A stretch of 64,000 bases of DNA. Origin: an uncultured bacterium. GTDB taxonomy: Bacteria; Bacteroidota; Bacteroidia; Bacteroidales; Bacteroidaceae. Numbering within the stretch: the first letter of the stretch is position 1; each line of letters begins with the position of its first letter. The position numbers and the translations under genes were made by a program. A model generated the notes under the pieces. The model saw only the letters and a list, made by a program, of their open reading frames with translations. It ran no database searches and was not told where the DNA came from. Shown here one piece after another: positions 60,342-64,000 of this stretch. Where the stretch lies: the NCBI GenBank assembly GCA_905215555.1, contig CAJMQU010000012.1, forward strand, positions 30,395 to 94,394. The letters are read 5' to 3'.

Positions 60342-61619
60342 ATGAAAAGATATCTTGCACTTGCACTGTGCTTACTGATGTTAACAGCAAGCCGTGCACA
60401 AAACTACACCGAGTATTTTGCAGATAAAACACTGCGCGTTGATTATATCTTTACGGGAGATGCTTCGCGGCAGAACGTATGCCTGGATGAATTATCCGTA
60501 CTACCATCATGGGCGGGAAGACGTCATCATCTATCCGAATTGCCCTTGCAAGGCAACGGACAGATCATTATGAAAGATTTGGAAAGCGGAAAAATAATCT
60601 ATACAACTTCTTTCTCTTCCCTCTTTCAGGAATGGCTGGAAACCGATGAAGCGAAAGCTGTCAGTAAGGGATTTGAGAACACATTCCTGTTACCGTATCC
60701 GCTACATCCTGCAGAAATTGAAATTACTCTTTTAAACCCCAAAAAAGAAGTGCGAACCCATCTGAAACATGTTTTCCGCCCGGACGATGTACTCATCCAC
60801 CAGAAAGGACTCACACATATCACCCCGCACAAGTATCTGCTAAAGAGTGGTGACACTGATAAATGTATCGATGTGGCCATCCTTGCAGAAGGTTATACGC
60901 CTGAAGAAATGAATGTATTCTACCAGGATGCGGAAATTGCCTGTGAAAGTTTATTTTCTCACGAACCGTTCAAAAGCATGAAAGAACGTTTCAATATCGT
61001 AGCAGTTGCCAGCCCCTCTGACGATAGCGGCGTGAGTGTCCCCCGATTAGGCGAATGGAAACATACTGCATTCAATTCGCATTTCAGCACATTCTACTCC
61101 GACCGCTATCTGACCACCCGTCATGTAAAATCCATCCATGATGCCTTAGCCGGCATACCATACGAGCATATCATTATCCTTGCCAATACCGAAGAATATG
61201 GTGGCGGCGGCATATACAATGCCTATACTCTGACTACTGCTCACCATCCCATGTTCCGCCCGGTAGTTGTACATGAATTCGGGCATAGCTTCGGTGGACT
61301 GGCTGACGAGTACTTCTATGATGACGATGTCATGACAGATACATACCCCCTGGACGTAGAACCCTGGGAGCAGAATATAAGTACCCGCATAAACTTTGCA
61401 TCCAAATGGGAAGATATGCTTGTTAAAGGCACTCCTATTCCTACCCCAGTCAGTGAACAGGCCCAATTTCCTGTAGGGGTTTATGAAGGAGGAGGCTACT
61501 CCGCCAAAGGTATCTTCCGCCCTGCTGACAACTGCCGCATGCGTACCAATGAGCATCCCGTATTCTGTCCGGTATGTCAACGTGCACTACAACGGTTAAT
61601 TGATTTTTATACTAAATAA
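60342..61619 (+). CDS. M64 family zinc metallopeptidase
   Basis: A 425-aa protein from the ATG at 60342 (MKRYLALALCLLMLTASRAQ, signal peptide). An upstream in-frame ATG at 60291 lies in the repeat element and is rejected. The N-terminal domain (about 20-165) is beta-rich. The catalytic domain contains VAILAEGYTPEEMNVFYQDA and the zinc site VVHEFGHSFGGLADEY, with His 311, Glu 312 and His 315 and a later Glu/Asp ligand. The M64 family includes the Clostridium IgA peptidase; Bacteroides homologues have unknown substrates. Likely periplasmic or secreted. Confidence 0.9.
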   Translation: MKRYLALALCLLMLTASRAQNYTEYFADKTLRVDYIFTGDASRQNVCLDELSVLPSWAGRRHHLSELPLQGNGQIIMKDLESGKIIYTTSFSSLFQEWLETDEAKAVSKGFENTFLLPYPLHPAEIEITLLNPKKEVRTHLKHVFRPDDVLIHQKGLTHITPHKYLLKSGDTDKCIDVAILAEGYTPEEMNVFYQDAEIACESLFSHEPFKSMKERFNIVAVASPSDDSGVSVPRLGEWKHTAFNSHFSTFYSDRYLTTRHVKSIHDALAGIPYEHIIILANTEEYGGGGIYNAYTLTTAHHPMFRPVVVHEFGHSFGGLADEYFYDDDVMTDTYPLDVEPWEQNISTRINFASKWEDMLVKGTPIPTPVSEQAQFPVGVYEGGGYSAKGIFRPADNCRMRTNEHPVFCPVCQRALQRLIDFYTK

Positions 61620-61648
61620 TAAAAGAACCAAACTTAAAAAATAACATT

Positions 61649-62185
61649 ATGATCAGACTTCAGCGCATCAGCACTGCTGATGGATTTTTGTATGAATACA
61701 TGGAACAGTTGATAACCACTGCCTTCCCTCCAGAAGAACGTCGCCCATTGGAGCAACTGCGCCTATACACCGACAGTAAACCACATTTCTACAATAATAT
61801 CATTTTTCATAATGACACTCCTGTAGGGTTCATTACCTATTGGAACTTCGGTAAGTTCTATTATGTCGAACATTTTGCTATTGACCCTGCTCAACGCAAT
61901 GGCGGACATGGCAAGCATGTTTTAAGTCATTTATGCCTGCTACTTCAACATCCCATCATCTTGGAGGTAGAAATGCCTGAAGAAGAAATGGCACAACGAC
62001 GTATCAACTTCTACAAACGCCAAGGCTTTGTACTCTGGGAAAAAACATACCTACAACCGCCATACAGACCAGGAGATAATTATCTTCCCATGTTGCTTAT
62101 GGCTTATGGAGATTTAGAATGCGAAAGAGATTTTGGAACAGTAAAAGAACATATATACCGGGAAGTATATAACATAAAAGAATAA
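61649..62185 (+). CDS. GNAT family N-acetyltransferase
   Basis: A 178-aa protein with a GNAT fold: FPPEERRPLEQLR near the start, the beta-4 strand YYVEHFAIDPAQRNGGHGKH with the acetyl-CoA loop (R/Q-x-x-G-x-G as QRNGGHGKH), and FYKRQGFVLWEKTY. It transfers an acetyl group from acetyl-CoA to an unknown amine. It is 29 nt downstream of the M64 gene and may be cotranscribed. It is followed by a strong terminator. Confidence 0.85.
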   Translation: MIRLQRISTADGFLYEYMEQLITTAFPPEERRPLEQLRLYTDSKPHFYNNIIFHNDTPVGFITYWNFGKFYYVEHFAIDPAQRNGGHGKHVLSHLCLLLQHPIILEVEMPEEEMAQRRINFYKRQGFVLWEKTYLQPPYRPGDNYLPMLLMAYGDLECERDFGTVKEHIYREVYNIKE

Positions 62186-62188
62186 ACA

Positions 62189-62225
62189 AATAAAGGGCGC
62201 TTGTTTAAAACGAGCGCCCTTTATT
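62189..62225. terminator. Bidirectional terminator between the GNAT gene and the ExbD genes
   Basis: AATAAAGGGCGCT (62189-62201) pairs perfectly with AGCGCCCTTTATT (62213-62225) around an 11-nt loop; it lies between converging stops. Confidence 0.9.
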
Positions 62226-62246
62226 ATATAGTTTGATTTTAACTTC

Positions 62247-62711
62247 TTACTGACGCGGTTGCGCAGAATAGTTAAGTTTCAATGCATAAGCTTTACGAAG
62301 AGCTTCTTTGATATCTGTTACGATACCCATTTTCGTATCTTGGTCAACCTTCAAAGAAACAGTCATCTGCGGCTGATCCTCTTCTTTCATACTGGCACGT
62401 TCACCAATAATGTAGTCTTGGATTTCAGCAACTTCAGCATAGCTGTCATTCAATTGGATACGACTTTCATTACCCAGTTTCTTACGGAACTCAGCTGTAG
62501 GCTTTCCTACATAGATAAACGTAACCAAAGATTTCTTTTCCAGCTTTTCCAACTCAGTAGCTTGCGGAACCTTAAACTCAACCTTCAATGTTACCTCACG
62601 CATTGTTGTTACAATCATAAAGAAGAACAACAGGGTGAAGATAAGGTCAGGCAGAGAAGAAGTATTCAACGCAGGCATTTCGCGTTTACCAGTCTTATTA
62701 AATTTTCCCAT
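62247..62711 (-). CDS. ExbD/TolR-family biopolymer transport protein (second copy)
   Basis: A 154-aa protein with the ExbD layout: a short cytoplasmic N-terminus, one membrane segment (SLPDLIFTLLFFFMIVTTMR) with the conserved Asp that carries protons (LPDLIF), and a periplasmic domain. It works with ExbB and TonB to energise outer-membrane transport. It is the last gene of the operon and overlaps the preceding exbD by one base (TAATG). Confidence 0.92.
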   Translation of the reverse strand: MGKFNKTGKREMPALNTSSLPDLIFTLLFFFMIVTTMREVTLKVEFKVPQATELEKLEKKSLVTFIYVGKPTAEFRKKLGNESRIQLNDSYAEVAEIQDYIIGERASMKEEDQPQMTVSLKVDQDTKMGIVTDIKEALRKAYALKLNYSAQPRQ

Positions 62712-63304
62712 TACTTCTTTTCTCCGTACTTTTTAGGTTCTGCCTCAGAAATCTTCTGAGGATAAATATCACGAATCGCTTTTTGTTGGTCTTCGTCCAA
62801 AGCAGCGTAGGCTTTTCCCCATTTTTCCTGAGCCAATTCATCTCTCAGCTCATTGTAAGCAGCCACCAGTTCGTTCTGAACTGCCAGATATGCTTTATAG
62901 GAAGAACCACGGTCGCAACGCAAAGATATTACATGCTTTTCCGTAACCTGCATTGTACCAAAGAAAGGAATGTCTTTCGCATGCTTTTCCGGTTTTGCTT
63001 CATCATTATACGGATTGGCAATAAATTCTTTTGCCTTATCTCTCAATTGATCTACGCTAACATATTCTCCACTACACATCAACTGGTCGTTCATGTTCAG
63101 GAAGACTGTCATTACGTTACGCTCCTTAACCTTATCTGAATCATCATTCTTCTGGTCTTGTTCGGGTGGTGGCGGCAAACGTCTCGCCAAACCACGGTCC
63201 GTATCCATAGAAGTCGTAATCAAGAAGAAGATTAACAACAGGAAAGCGATATCCGCCGTAGAACTTGAGTTTATATCAGGAACTTTTCTTTTTCCTTTTG
63301 CCAT
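62711..63304 (-). CDS. ExbD/TolR-family biopolymer transport protein (first copy)
   Basis: A 197-aa protein. The N-terminal NSSSTADIAFLLLIFFLITT contains the conserved proton-relay Asp, followed by MDTDRGLARRLPPPP and a periplasmic domain longer than in ExbD2. Two different ExbD proteins in tandem are typical of Bacteroidales Ton systems and may form a heteromeric complex. It follows the small membrane-protein gene by 36 nt. Confidence 0.92.
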   Translation of the reverse strand: MAKGKRKVPDINSSSTADIAFLLLIFFLITTSMDTDRGLARRLPPPPEQDQKNDDSDKVKERNVMTVFLNMNDQLMCSGEYVSVDQLRDKAKEFIANPYNDEAKPEKHAKDIPFFGTMQVTEKHVISLRCDRGSSYKAYLAVQNELVAAYNELRDELAQEKWGKAYAALDEDQQKAIRDIYPQKISEAEPKKYGEKK

Positions 63305-63340
63305 TGTTATTACTCCATTAAATTGAGTTTCCCCAATCGA

Positions 63341-63826
63341 TTATGATAATTTCTTTTTAATACTACTGAAAAGCATTGCGAGGATTGTTGCACCCAGCAA
63401 GAAGTAGAAAGTATAAAGGAACATATCAGTTATTTTCAGCCAGAACGGAACATTGTCTGCTCCATCATATCCTTGAATAACAAGAGGTTCACCGCTACCC
63501 ATAGACCATGCAATAAACATTACAACAACCAACAGAATAACGCCAATCAATGACTTCAAAGCCTTTACAGGATTATCTTTCAATGCGCTACCGAACTGCA
63601 AAATAAAAGCTGCTACCGTAGCAATAATAGCTAAACCCAACAAACCATAAACCAAATAAAGCAAGGTATCAGTTTGCGCAGGCTGCCACATTTCTGGGTC
63701 AACACCCATCAGTACTGCATCGCCCTGGGCATTTCCACCGAAGTAGAACAAGCCCAATACTACCAAAATGGCAGCGAACATTACATACAGTACGTAGTAT
63801 GATACTCTATATGATAATTTAGCCAT
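63341..63826 (-). CDS. Hypothetical membrane protein in the Ton-energisation operon
   Basis: A 161-aa protein with four predicted membrane segments: YYVLYVMFAAILVVLGLFYF, LLYLVYGLLGLAIIATVAAF, ALKSLIGVILLVVVMFIAWS and LKITDMFLYTFYFLLGATIL. The loops contain PEMWQPAQTD and GADNVPFWL. No named family is recognised with confidence. It is always expected between ExbB and the ExbD genes in related Bacteroides operons, so it is likely an accessory subunit of that complex; this is inferred from position. Confidence 0.8.
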   Translation of the reverse strand: MAKLSYRVSYYVLYVMFAAILVVLGLFYFGGNAQGDAVLMGVDPEMWQPAQTDTLLYLVYGLLGLAIIATVAAFILQFGSALKDNPVKALKSLIGVILLVVVMFIAWSMGSGEPLVIQGYDGADNVPFWLKITDMFLYTFYFLLGATILAMLFSSIKKKLS

Positions 63827-63834
63827 CTCAAATA

Positions 63835-64000
63835 TTATTTTTTGTATTTCAAGTTATATTTGATAACCATGTCCAACAAAGTGATAGAAGAGTCTTCCAT
63901 TTCACTTGTCAAAGCTTCGATCTTAGCCAGAATATAGTTATAGAACACCTGCAGAATCAAAGCAACGATCAAACCGAAGATAGTTGTAATCAAGGCAACC
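63835..64000 (-). CDS. C-terminal fragment of a MotA/TolQ/ExbB proton channel protein
   Basis: The last 54 codons plus stop lie in the window and the gene continues beyond the right edge. The fragment starts VALITTIFGLIVALILQVFY, the last membrane helix of ExbB/TolQ proteins, continues NYILAKIEALTSEMEDSSI, and ends YKK. It ends 8 nt upstream of the next gene's ATG, so ExbB, the small membrane protein and both ExbDs form one operon. ExbB forms the pentameric channel into which ExbD inserts. Confidence 0.88.
   Translation of the reverse strand, partial: VALITTIFGLIVALILQVFYNYILAKIEALTSEMEDSSITLLDMVIKYNLKYKK

Overview
The window looks like chromosome of a Bacteroides species (class Bacteroidia). 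The evidence is Bacteroides-type promoters (TAnnTTTG -7 element, TTTG about 20 nt upstream) before many genes, weak Shine-Dalgarno sequences, a hybrid two-component system (HTCS), lipoproteins with acidic surface-export tails, a B12 locus with a BtuG-like surface propeller, and ExbB-X-ExbD-ExbD and CusB/CusA/TolC-type operons. The species cannot be fixed from the sequence alone. No rRNA, tRNA, CRISPR array, transposase or prophage gene was seen.

Layout: 1-5684 is the AT-rich tail of a surface-polysaccharide (capsule/O-antigen) locus: a TPP-enzyme end, pyruvyl transferase, acetyltransferase and three glycosyltransferases, closed by a perfect 17-bp hairpin. 5742-14510 is a minus-strand amino-sugar module: a GH18-ThuA fusion lipoprotein, an MFS sugar transporter, a NagB-type deaminase and a ROK kinase, with an HTCS regulator upstream. 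14633-22430 holds a receiver/PPDK-N fusion protein, two metallophosphoesterases, MenA and the RmlA/RmlB pair. 22496-26984 is a polyphosphate/phosphate pair (ppk1, PiT transporter), the transporter preceded by an 11-nt-period Pho-box-like array. 27118-32057 is an exported caspase-fold/WD40 gene pair.

32268-39048 holds tRNA-processing, regulatory, ABC-F and redox genes and a small Cys/His-rich protein. 39127-44917 is a CusB/CusA/TolC heavy-metal efflux operon with hairpins in its gene gaps. A lipoprotein serpin follows. 46315-52931 is a cobalamin uptake operon under a B12 riboswitch (BtuB-BtuG-BtuF-BtuC-BtuD). 53506-61619 holds an rRNA methyltransferase, an ECF sigma operon with a putative ECF promoter, an exported phospholipase-D-like protein, thyA-folA, an Lrp regulator and an M64 peptidase. 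The window ends in an ExbD/ExbD/membrane protein/ExbB energy-transduction operon.

Structure beyond genes: a palindromic repeat of about 76 bp carrying its own -7 box occurs at three loci (near 35300, 55000 and 60280). Tandem arrays with a 21-22-nt period but unrelated sequences occur at three other loci (18617, 53169, 56775). The least understood protein systems are the caspase/WD40 pair and the receiver-PPDK_N fusion.
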